Shown piece by piece: positions 24,116-31,636 of a DNA stretch of 60,208 nucleotides (its first letter is position 1; every line of letters starts with the position of its first letter). Location of the stretch: the NCBI GenBank assembly GCA_017464565.1, contig JAFTZH010000042.1:1-60208 (forward strand), in the 5' to 3' direction. A program made the translations under genes and the position numbers. The notes below the pieces were generated by a model, which saw only the letters and a program-made list of their open reading frames with translations, searched no databases and was not told the DNA's origin. This DNA is from Clostridia bacterium. GTDB taxonomy: Bacteria; Bacillota; Clostridia; Oscillospirales; CAG-272.

Positions 24116-25237
24116 ATGATACGGATTTTTCATACGGGCGACGTTCATTTGGACGCCTCGTTTTACCGAAAGGACGCAAAAGAGCGTGCGGCGGAGAGGC
24201 AAAGACAGCGTGAGCTTTTCAAAAAAATGATGAAATATGCTTTGGAAAACAAATTTGATATAGTTCTCATAAGCGGAGACCTTTTCGACGGCGGAAGCAT
24301 AACACCCGAGACCGAAAAATGCGTGATTGACGCTTTTTCCTCTCTTGCCTGCCCCGTGGTAATATCGCCCGGAAATCACGACGCCTTCCTAAAGACTCCA
24401 ATATATAGCCAAAACAAGCTTCCCGAAAACGTTTACGTCTTCAACTCCGCTGAAATACAGATATTTCCATTTGAGGAGCTTGGCGCCGAGGTATGCGGGT
24501 ACGCCTTTATGAACGACACCTATTACGAAAATCCGCTGGAAAACGTTAATCTCCCCTATTCTGACGGCATAAGAATATTATGCGCTCACGCGGAGCTTGG
24601 CGTCCGCACCTCCGCTTACGCCTCGATATCCGAGTCCGACGTCGAGAGGCTGGGCGTCTCCTACGCCGCGCTCGGACATATCCACAAGCAAGTTGACGCC
24701 GTGCGGCGCGGAAATTCCGTCATCGCCTACTGCGGTTTTCCCGAAGGAAGAGCATTTGACGAGCTTGGTGAGGGCGGCGCGCTCTCGGTAACGATAGACG
24801 GAGGCGAGGTTTCGATAAGCAAGCTCATTTTCGGAGAAAGACGGTACTATACCGAGGAGCTTTCGGTGGGCTTCGTCGGCAGTGCCGACGACGTAATAGA
24901 AAAAATACGAAAATATCTTGACGAGAACGGCTTTGACGAGAAAACCGCCCTGCGTCTTTCTCTTACGGGAGAGGCAGACGCGTCTTTTGCGTTTGACAAA
25001 AAAGAAATAGAAAACGCTTTCTCGGAAAGACTTTTACAGTTTGAGGCGATAAACAAGCTTTTGCCCCGCATAGACCTTGACTCTCTTGAAAAAGACCGCA
25101 CTCTGCGCGGCGAGATTTTCCGCGTTTTGCGTCCCGAGCTTGAATCCGAAAATCAAGACGAAAAAAGAGAGGCTTTCGCCGCGCTGAAAGCGGCGCTTTG
25201 GGCAATCGAGGGCAGAGAGCCGGAGGATATAATATGA
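24116..25237 (+). CDS. SbcD/YhaO-like metallophosphoesterase (DNA exonuclease subunit)
   Basis: 373 aa. The nuclease-type phosphoesterase site is complete: FHTGDVHLDA, ISGDLFDGG, SPGNHDAF, CAHAELG and ALGHIHKQ. The C-terminal third is a smaller capping domain. Mre11/SbcD-like enzymes pair with an SMC-like ATPase to process DNA ends, and the next gene supplies exactly such a partner with a 4 bp overlap. The length and the YhaN-type partner point to the YhaO subfamily rather than to true SbcD. CGGAGG lies before the ATG. Confidence 0.88.
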   Translation: MIRIFHTGDVHLDASFYRKDAKERAAERQRQRELFKKMMKYALENKFDIVLISGDLFDGGSITPETEKCVIDAFSSLACPVVISPGNHDAFLKTPIYSQNKLPENVYVFNSAEIQIFPFEELGAEVCGYAFMNDTYYENPLENVNLPYSDGIRILCAHAELGVRTSAYASISESDVERLGVSYAALGHIHKQVDAVRRGNSVIAYCGFPEGRAFDELGEGGALSVTIDGGEVSISKLIFGERRYYTEELSVGFVGSADDVIEKIRKYLDENGFDEKTALRLSLTGEADASFAFDKKEIENAFSERLLQFEAINKLLPRIDLDSLEKDRTLRGEIFRVLRPELESENQDEKREAFAALKAALWAIEGREPEDII

Positions 25238-27507
25238 AAATAATTTCGCTAAATATAACGGAGTTCGGCGGTTTGCGCGATTTCAAGCTTGATTTTTCCG
25301 ACGGTCTGAACATAATAAAGGGAAACAACGAATCTGGAAAAAGCACCGTCTCCCTTTTCATTATATATATGCTTTACGGTCTCCCGTCAAAGAAAAGGGC
25401 AAATACTCCCTACGAGTACGACAAGGACCGCTCGCTGAGCTGGGACAATTCAAAAGCGGAAGGCAGTATTATTATCGAGGACGGCGGAAAAACCTATCGT
25501 ATAGAACGCAAAACAAAAAGAAAAGGCGGCTCGGGGTCGGACGCTGAAATGACCGACTTGGACACGGGGAAAATAGAGTACCGCGGCGACAAGCTCGGAG
25601 AATCTCTTTTCGGAGTCTCCCGCGAGACCTTCGCGAGCTGTCTTTGGTGCGGGCAGACAGGAGCCTCCTCTATAAGCGGAAACGAGATTTCCGACGCGCT
25701 TTCCAATCTTTCTCTTACCGCTGACGAGAGCGTAAACGCCGATAAAATATTAAAAACGATAAGAGAATACAGAAAAAGATACAGATATGAAAAAGGCGAA
25801 GGCGGTCTTATAACGGAGACCGAAAATAAAATAGGCGCTTTAAAAGCCCGCAAAACGGATATAGAAAAAAGAATATCCGAAAACGAAAGTATTTTGGCGG
25901 AACGTGAAAACACGAATAAAAAAATCAACGACGCCGAAAACCGCCTGCTTATTGCCGACAAACGACGCAAAGCCGCCCCGAAAATAAAGCTCCTTTCCCG
26001 TTTTGAAATGATAGCGGAATACGAACGTGAGCTTGAGTCATATCAAAAAAAGCTTGACGACATAAAAACGGATTACGGTTTCCCCGAGGAGCCTACCGCC
26101 GTCTCGTCGGCAAAGCTCGATTTGATATACGGCGATCTTAAAAACAAGAGAGCGGAGTATCGGGAATCGTGCAAAAAAAGAGACCTGCGTTCGTCCGATA
26201 TTGATGAAAATGCCGTAAAGACCGCTGAAAAAATTACTCTGCTCGGAGGAAAAGATGCTTTTTGCGGAAGGATTCGCTCCGATCTGTCCTCAATAAGAAA
26301 AAAACGAGTCTTTTCGCTCGTTCTCCTGTGTATATCTCTGCTCGCTCTCCTGCTCGGAATAATTCTGCTCACAAACGCTGCCGCCGCGGCAATTATATCA
26401 TCCTTCTCCGTCTGCACGGTATCGGCGTTTGGTGCGTTTTTTGCGTATTACGGCGCGGTCAAAAAAAAGAAGTCGGCAGTCTCCGAGCTTGCCTCGATAA
26501 ACACCGGCACGGAAAGCTACGAGCAATTTATTGAATATTGTTTTTCTGAAAAAGCCTCGTATGAAAAAATCAAGGCGGAAAACGAACGTGTGGAAGCCGA
26601 GGTAAAAAACGCGAAAAAAAACCTCGAGGATGCTCTGAACGAAGCCGACAACGCGCTCGCGCAGTACGGCAGAGCCTCAAAAGCCTCTTGTGAGGACGAG
26701 CTGGCGGTTCTGATTGAGGATATACGCTCGTATTTGGAGAAAGAGAAAACTATTCTTGGTAATATAACCCGTATCAGCGTTCTTCTTTCAAAAGAGAAGG
26801 AAGATTTGAAGAATTTTGACGAAGAAGTAATAAAAGCAGAGCTTTTGCAAGAAAAAATCGACGGTTTTCCGATGAATGACGGTGAAATAGAAGCGGAATA
26901 CCGTACGGCTCTCAAGGAAAGAGACGCTTTGAAGGACACGCTCTCAAAGCTGAACGTAAAGCTTAATTCGGCGACGGAGCTTGCCGACAAGCTTGCCGAC
27001 CTTCAGGGAGAGATAGAAACGCTGGAAGAACAAAAAAAGGATTTTGAGAAAAAGTTCCGTATACTCGACAAAGCATTTTCGGCAGTCAGTGAGGCGTCTG
27101 AAAATATGCACCGAGTTTTCGCTCCGAAAATACGCGAGCGCACGGGCGAGAGACTTTCGGAGATAAGCGGTGGAAAATACTCACAGATATTTTTGTCCGA
27201 CAAAATGTCGGTCGAGGTAGAGATCTCGGGAACGGGGCGCTCCGCGCAAGCCTTAAGCGGCGGTACCACGGACGCGGTCTACATAGCGTTGAGGCTGTCC
27301 CTGACCGAATATATCTTCGATAAAAAGGTTCCATTTTTTATGGACGAGACGCTCGCTCATCTTGACGATATACGCGCCTCGAACGCGCTTTCTATGCTGA
27401 ACGAATATATATCAGAAGGAAACCAAGGCGTGCTTTTTACCTGCCACCGCAGAGAAGCGGAGCTTTGCGGCAAGCTCGGCATAAAATACAATCTTATAGA
27501 AATATGA
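25234..27507 (+). CDS. YhaN-like AAA ATPase (SMC/Rad50-type) with membrane hairpin
   Basis: 757 aa from the ATG at 25234, which overlaps the previous stop (ATGA). Walker A is NNESGKSTVSLF (about residues 33-44); a CxxC-free coiled coil follows. Around residues 375-425 a hydrophobic pair, FSLVLLCISLLALLLGIILL and IISSFSVCTVSAFGAFFAYY, sits where SbcC would have a zinc hook. Then more coiled coil, ABC signature LSGGTTDAVYIALRL and Walker B PFFMDETLAHLDD. The hairpin is a known mark of the YhaN family and suggests membrane attachment of the DNA-processing complex. Confidence 0.88.
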   Translation: MKIISLNITEFGGLRDFKLDFSDGLNIIKGNNESGKSTVSLFIIYMLYGLPSKKRANTPYEYDKDRSLSWDNSKAEGSIIIEDGGKTYRIERKTKRKGGSGSDAEMTDLDTGKIEYRGDKLGESLFGVSRETFASCLWCGQTGASSISGNEISDALSNLSLTADESVNADKILKTIREYRKRYRYEKGEGGLITETENKIGALKARKTDIEKRISENESILAERENTNKKINDAENRLLIADKRRKAAPKIKLLSRFEMIAEYERELESYQKKLDDIKTDYGFPEEPTAVSSAKLDLIYGDLKNKRAEYRESCKKRDLRSSDIDENAVKTAEKITLLGGKDAFCGRIRSDLSSIRKKRVFSLVLLCISLLALLLGIILLTNAAAAAIISSFSVCTVSAFGAFFAYYGAVKKKKSAVSELASINTGTESYEQFIEYCFSEKASYEKIKAENERVEAEVKNAKKNLEDALNEADNALAQYGRASKASCEDELAVLIEDIRSYLEKEKTILGNITRISVLLSKEKEDLKNFDEEVIKAELLQEKIDGFPMNDGEIEAEYRTALKERDALKDTLSKLNVKLNSATELADKLADLQGEIETLEEQKKDFEKKFRILDKAFSAVSEASENMHRVFAPKIRERTGERLSEISGGKYSQIFLSDKMSVEVEISGTGRSAQALSGGTTDAVYIALRLSLTEYIFDKKVPFFMDETLAHLDDIRASNALSMLNEYISEGNQGVLFTCHRREAELCGKLGIKYNLIEI

Positions 27508-27523
27508 ATTATTGGGAGATATT

Positions 27524-28105
27524 ATGAGTTATAACTTTTTTGCGTATATGGCGAGAATGAAGCTTATACGCCGCTGGAGTCTTATGAAATCGGTAACCGA
27601 GGAAAATATCGCGGAGCACAGCGCGCAGGTCGCGCAGATAGCGCACGCTCTGGCTCTTATAAAAAACCGATACTTCGGCGGAAATCTCAACGCGGACAGG
27701 ATAGCCTCCGCCGCCCTTTATCACGAAACGAGCGAGGTTCTTACCGGCGACCTCCCGACTCCGATAAAATATTACAATCCCGAAATACGAAGCTCCTATA
27801 AAAGTATAGAAAAAACCGCGAACGAAAAGCTGATATCTATGCTTCCCGACGAGCTTCGGGAAGATTACAGAGCGCTTATAAATATTCCCTCCGACTCTTA
27901 CGAGTACGCCCTCATAAAAGCCGCGGATAAAATATCGGCATATATAAAATGTATAGAGGAGCTGCGAAGCGGAAATCGGGAATTCGCAAAGGCGGAAATA
28001 ACCTTGAAAAAGGAAGTCGAGAGCTATTTTGCGTACGACGAGGTCAAATATTTCTGCGATACCTTTATTGACACCTTTAAGAAAACGCTTGACGAGCTGG
28101 AATAG
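27524..28105 (+). CDS. HD-domain 5'-nucleotidase, YfbR-like
   Basis: 193 aa. The start is the ATG at 27524 (MSYNFFAYMARMKLIRRWSL), with GGGAG upstream. HD residues: EHSAQVAQIAHAL (His), ALYHETSEVLTGD (His-Glu; here YHETSE in place of the more usual YHDxxE), and a later KAADKISAYIKC Asp. This is the YfbR pattern, which dephosphorylates deoxynucleoside 5'-monophosphates. It lies 16 bp after the YhaN-like gene. Inference: it may recycle nucleotides released by the exonuclease pair, or simply share the operon. Confidence 0.85.
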   Translation: MSYNFFAYMARMKLIRRWSLMKSVTEENIAEHSAQVAQIAHALALIKNRYFGGNLNADRIASAALYHETSEVLTGDLPTPIKYYNPEIRSSYKSIEKTANEKLISMLPDELREDYRALINIPSDSYEYALIKAADKISAYIKCIEELRSGNREFAKAEITLKKEVESYFAYDEVKYFCDTFIDTFKKTLDELE

Positions 28106-28144
28106 TTTAGAAGTTAGTTTGTGTATGGGGTTGTTTTATGTTTA

Positions 28145-28343
28145 TGGGGGAGGAGCTTTTTGCAAAAAGCTCCTCCCCCATAAACCCCTCCGCAAAAAAC
28201 TTAAACGTTGGGTATGGTTTTGATATTTTGTCTTGCTTTCTACGGAGAGCTTAATTTAGATTTTTATCATACTTGGTAGGAGCTTGTTAGTGTTAGATTA
28301 AGACCAATCGTGTTCTTCAGCTCCCACAACCCCTTACCCATAT
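28145..28343. repeat. Family A repeat, one-ended copy A5
   Basis: Palindrome at 28145-28180 (GAGGAGC arm, T...A ends), then the tail with AAACGTTGGGTATGG, CTTGCTTTCTACGGAGAG and CATACTTGGTAGG, then the accessory block AGACCAATCGTGTTCTTCAG (28301-28320) and CCCCTTACCCATA. It ends near 28343, just before the riboswitch promoter. The right palindrome is absent. No other feature is seen in 28106-28379. Confidence 0.87.
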
Positions 28344-28379
28344 TTTTACACTTATTTTTTTAATTTTTTAAATTACGTA

Positions 28380-28408
28380 TTGTATTTTGTCATATTATGT
28401 GATATAAT
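28380..28408 (+). promoter_or_regulatory. Promoter of the glycine-riboswitch transcript
   Basis: TTGTAT (28380-28385), 17 bp spacer, TATAAT (28403-28408) preceded by TGA (extended -10). Confidence 0.75.
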
Positions 28409-28457
28409 TATAGTATTGAAACCGTTGAAGCTTTCAGAACCGATATGGAACTGATTG

Positions 28458-28546
28458 CGGAGGGGCTCTGGAGAATCTCTGATAAGAGTGCCGAAGGTGC
28501 AAGGCGCAGCGCGCCGAATCTCTCAGGCAAAAGGACAGGGCAGACG
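28458..28546 (+). promoter_or_regulatory. Glycine riboswitch, single aptamer
   Basis: The aptamer core is well conserved: GGCTCTGGAGAATCTCT, GTGCCGAAGGTGCAAGGCG, then GCGCCGAATCTCTCAGGCAA and AAGGACAGGGCAGA. Only one aptamer is seen; an upstream pairing segment (GAAGCTTTC...) may serve as the partner stem. It stands before an alanine/glycine symporter gene and a terminator hairpin at 28580-28605, so it fits transcription control of uptake. Confidence 0.95.
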
Positions 28547-28579
28547 TATTGATTTTACGTTTGATTTTATATTCTCGAG

Positions 28580-28612
28580 CCGCTGACCGTTTCAGCGGTC
28601 TTTTTATTTTTT
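28580..28612 (+). terminator. Riboswitch expression-platform terminator
   Basis: The stem CCGCTGA/TCAGCGG (28580-28598) is followed by TCTTTTTATTTTTT, directly between aptamer and start codon. Glycine binding presumably decides whether it forms. The direction (on or off) cannot be read without folding. Confidence 0.85.
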
Positions 28613-28628
28613 CTTCAAAGGAGTTTTT

Positions 28629-30047
28629 ATGGACGCGATTACAAATTTTCTTCTCCCGATAGTTCAAAACATCAATATGTATCTATCGGACTACATTCTC
28701 ATCTTTCTTCTCGTCGGAATAGGTATTTTTTATTCTATAAGAACGAGATTCGTCCAGGTTCGCTGTTTCGGTGAGGGAATGAAAAAGGTTTTTGGAAAAA
28801 TATCTCTTAAAGGCGGAAAGCACAAAAACGGTCTTTCCTCCTTCCAGGCTCTTGCTACCGCTATCGCGGCACAGGTTGGAACGGGAAATATCGTCGGAGC
28901 ATGCGGAGCTATTCTCGTCGGCGGTCCCGGAGCTATATTCTGGATGTGGGTCATCGCATTCTTCGGTATGGCTACCATTTACGCCGAGGCGGTTCTCGCA
29001 CAGGAAACCAAGGTAGTCCAAGAGGACGGCTCGGTTCTCGGTGGTCCCGTATATTATATAAGACGGGCGTTTAATGGTAAATTCGGAAAATTTCTTGCCG
29101 GCTTCTTTGCCGTAGCGATAATTCTCGCGCTTGGCTTTATGGGTACTATGGTTCAGTCGAACTCGATATCCGAAGCGATAAGCACAGCCTCTGCCGGAGT
29201 TATTCCCACTTGGGTAATCGGACTTATTCTCGCCGCAATATGCACCTTTATCTTTATCGGCGGAATCCAGCGTATTGCGTCGGTAGCAGAAAAGATAGTT
29301 CCTATTATGGCACTAATATACCTCTTGTTAGGTGTAGTTATTCTCGGTATCAACTTTACAAAGATTCCCGAAACATTTGGAATGATATTCAAATATGCGT
29401 TTATGCCTCAGGCAATTATAGGCGGTACGGTCGGTGCGGCTATCAAAGCCGCGGTAAGCCAAGGCGCAAAGAGAGGTCTTTTCTCTAACGAAGCGGGTAT
29501 GGGTTCGACTCCTCACGCTCACGCACAGGCTAACGTTGAAAAACCTCACGATCAAGGCGTCGTCGCTATGATAGGCGTCTTTATAGACACCTTCATAGTT
29601 CTCACTATAACTGCTCTCGTCGTAATATCCACTCTCTACGCAGGCGGCGGACCGCTCTCAACTCCCGAAGGACTTGCGGGAACGGCACTTTCAAAGGCAA
29701 CTCTTATGCAGACTGCGGTAGGAACCGCCCTCGGCAGCCAAACGGCAGGAAACATAATCGTCGCGGTTTGCCTTACCTTCTTTGCTTTTACTACGATAAT
29801 CGGTTGGAATTTCTTCGGAAAGCAGAACGTTCAGTACCTATTCGGAAAAAAAGCGACAATTGTGTATTCGGTTCTCGCAATTGCTTTCATCTTTCTCGGT
29901 TCGCTCTTCCCCAACGATCTCGTCTGGGAGCTTGCCGATATGTTCAATAATATTATGGTAATTCCAAACGTTATAGCCCTCGCCGCTCTCTCCGGAATAG
30001 TCGTCGCGGCAACAAAATTTAAAAAAGATAAGAAAAAGAAAAAATAA
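28629..30047 (+). CDS. Sodium:alanine/glycine symporter (AGCS family)
   Basis: 472 aa with about eleven membrane segments. The AGCS signature is clear: SSFQALATAIAAQVGTGNIV near residue 75, then GGPGAIFWMWVIAFFGM. Further matches are FSNEAGMGSTPHAHAQA and a Lys-rich tail. The family imports alanine or glycine with Na+ in the cytoplasmic membrane. The glycine riboswitch in its leader makes glycine the likely substrate and signal. AAAGGAG precedes the ATG. It is monocistronic and ends against copy A6. Confidence 0.95.
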   Translation: MDAITNFLLPIVQNINMYLSDYILIFLLVGIGIFYSIRTRFVQVRCFGEGMKKVFGKISLKGGKHKNGLSSFQALATAIAAQVGTGNIVGACGAILVGGPGAIFWMWVIAFFGMATIYAEAVLAQETKVVQEDGSVLGGPVYYIRRAFNGKFGKFLAGFFAVAIILALGFMGTMVQSNSISEAISTASAGVIPTWVIGLILAAICTFIFIGGIQRIASVAEKIVPIMALIYLLLGVVILGINFTKIPETFGMIFKYAFMPQAIIGGTVGAAIKAAVSQGAKRGLFSNEAGMGSTPHAHAQANVEKPHDQGVVAMIGVFIDTFIVLTITALVVISTLYAGGGPLSTPEGLAGTALSKATLMQTAVGTALGSQTAGNIIVAVCLTFFAFTTIIGWNFFGKQNVQYLFGKKATIVYSVLAIAFIFLGSLFPNDLVWELADMFNNIMVIPNVIALAALSGIVVAATKFKKDKKKKK

Positions 30048-30064
30048 CGTAATATGATAATTCA

Positions 30065-30282
30065 AGGGGAGAAACTTTTTATAAAAAGTTTCTCCCCTAA
30101 CCCCTCTTCAAAAATTTTTAAACGTTGGGTATGGTTTTGGATTTTTGTTTTTCTTCCTACGAAAACCCAAATTAGACTTTTCGTAGGAAGCAAGATAAAA
30201 ATTTAAAATTAACCCCAAAACGTTTAAGTTTTTTGCGGAGGGGGTATGGGGGAGGAGCTTTTTGCAAAAAGCTCCTCCCCCA
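30065..30282. repeat. Family A repeat, two-ended copy A6
   Basis: Convergent gap between the symporter and the GDPD gene. The left palindrome 30065-30098 carries the GAGAAAC arm, the right 30247-30282 the GAGGAGC arm. The inward tails meet without the ACTCGGTA centre, joined at TCCTACGAAAACCC...TTTTCGTAGGAAGC (about 30165-30190), which itself forms an inverted repeat. Confidence 0.87.
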
Positions 30283-30309
30283 ATCTCTCTATATAATATA
30301 TCTAAATAT

Positions 30310-31143
30310 CTATCTATAATATCTTCCCGTATCTTTGAGATAATTAATGAGCATAAGCGGCCAATCGGTCTGAATGAAGTCGAAGCCTCTGTCTGCGATC
30401 CAGCCCCAGCCGAGCTCCTCGCTCTCGGTGAGCGCGGTATCGTCCGAGTGTCCTCCGCTCAACTGTTCTTTATAATTATAAATTATCGAGTTTACCCACA
30501 CGAGCTTACCGTCGGAGTGCATTTTTTCGATAAATTCAGAACTTGCGACGTAAGAATCGTCTTTTTCGAAAAGCACCTCGGCGCCCACGTAATTGATATT
30601 CCTCTTCATAAGCATATTGTGATACTTATGTTCGTCTCTCACGATAGGCATAAACTGAAGCTCGGGCGCGACCTCCTCAAGAACGTCAAGCACCTTATCG
30701 GAGGGAGCAGACTTTACGAGTATCTGGTCTTTAATATTGTGCCTGCGTATCGCCTCGGCAATCTCAACGGGGTGTCCCCAAAACTTATCGACGTTTATAT
30801 AACACCTTCCCTTGAAGGTCTCGAAAATCTCGTCAAGCGTATTAAGCCCAAACTGCGTGCGGGTATCGTCGGTGTTTACGAAGCGAAGAGCGGCAATATC
30901 TTTGGATTTCATTCTCGATATCCTCTCGTTATGAAACAGATGGCACCGCTCCATTCCGGGATGGAAAATATAAAGCTTGCCGTCGGCACTCATTTCAACG
31001 TCAATCTCTATCATATCCGCGCCCTGCTTGAGCGCGATACCGTAAGACGCGAGAGTGTTACAGGGAATGTTCCCTCCCGCCGTACCTCTGTGAGCGACTA
31101 CGATAACCTTCTTTTTCGCCGTTTCAAATAAGTTAAAGTCCAT
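30310..31143 (-). CDS. Glycerophosphodiester phosphodiesterase
   Basis: 277 aa. The GDPD catalytic site is present: VVAHRGTAGGNIPCNT with His-Arg and Asn, MIEIDVEMSADGKLYIFHPG with Glu/Asp and His. The enzyme releases glycerol 3-phosphate from glycerophosphodiesters. There is no signal peptide, so it is cytoplasmic, where such enzymes handle lipid turnover products. AGGAGATAAT precedes the ATG. The ABC and zinc-ribbon genes run the same way upstream, so a loose operon is possible (36 bp gap). Confidence 0.92.
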   Translation of the reverse strand: MDFNLFETAKKKVIVVAHRGTAGGNIPCNTLASYGIALKQGADMIEIDVEMSADGKLYIFHPGMERCHLFHNERISRMKSKDIAALRFVNTDDTRTQFGLNTLDEIFETFKGRCYINVDKFWGHPVEIAEAIRRHNIKDQILVKSAPSDKVLDVLEEVAPELQFMPIVRDEHKYHNMLMKRNINYVGAEVLFEKDDSYVASSEFIEKMHSDGKLVWVNSIIYNYKEQLSGGHSDDTALTESEELGWGWIADRGFDFIQTDWPLMLINYLKDTGRYYR

Positions 31144-31179
31144 ATTATCTCCTCATACAGTAAATTTTTAAACTATCCG

Positions 31180-31587
31180 TCAGCCTTTTACCGAAAAATT
31201 ATTTTTGCATCTGGGACATACGACCGAATGCTTTCCGCGCGCCTTCGGTAATCTCAGCACCGCCTTGCACTTCGGGCACTTGCGGTACACGTGAGTTTTA
31301 CGGTCGCGGAATTTATTTCTTATAAGCTTAAAGAAATTGCAAAACCTTTCGTTTTCCCTTCTACGCTTGGCAATATTTCTCGACATAGTTCTGAAAAACG
31401 TGTAGATAACGAGCGCCATCGTCGCGGTAAGATAAATAAAATAGAACCAAGGCGACTCTATAAAAATAGAAAGGATAACGTATATCAGGAGAAGCGCGGC
31501 GTATATCCACAAAAGCGTCTTTCCGAGGGTATCGTATCCATATCTTCCGTACATAAAACTATAAAGCTTGTTTTTGAATTTACCCAT
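31180..31587 (-). CDS. Small membrane protein with C-terminal zinc ribbon
   Basis: 135 aa. Two hydrophobic helices (LGKTLLWIYAALLLIYVILS and PWFYFIYLTATMALVIYTFF, about residues 22-70) are followed by a basic stretch and a zinc ribbon with CPKC (about 103-106) and CPRC (about 125-128). A double-CxxC ribbon of this kind on a membrane anchor may sense or bind. No family recognised. It lies 49 bp after the ABC exporter gene and 36 bp before the GDPD gene, all leftward. Confidence 0.8.
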   Translation of the reverse strand: MGKFKNKLYSFMYGRYGYDTLGKTLLWIYAALLLIYVILSIFIESPWFYFIYLTATMALVIYTFFRTMSRNIAKRRRENERFCNFFKLIRNKFRDRKTHVYRKCPKCKAVLRLPKARGKHSVVCPRCKNNFSVKG

Positions 31588-31636
31588 ATTTATCTCCGTT
31601 CGGCGCCGAAATATTCCGGCGCCGAAAATTTATATT

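Noticed and set aside
24116..27507. Phage-defence system from the nuclease-ATPase pair
   Set aside because: The pair matches the chromosomal YhaO/YhaN type, with no defence neighbours or variable genes around it.
28410..28460. Second glycine aptamer upstream of the first
   Set aside because: The segment lacks the conserved GGAGA and CCGAAGG-type cores; only a possible pairing strand is there.
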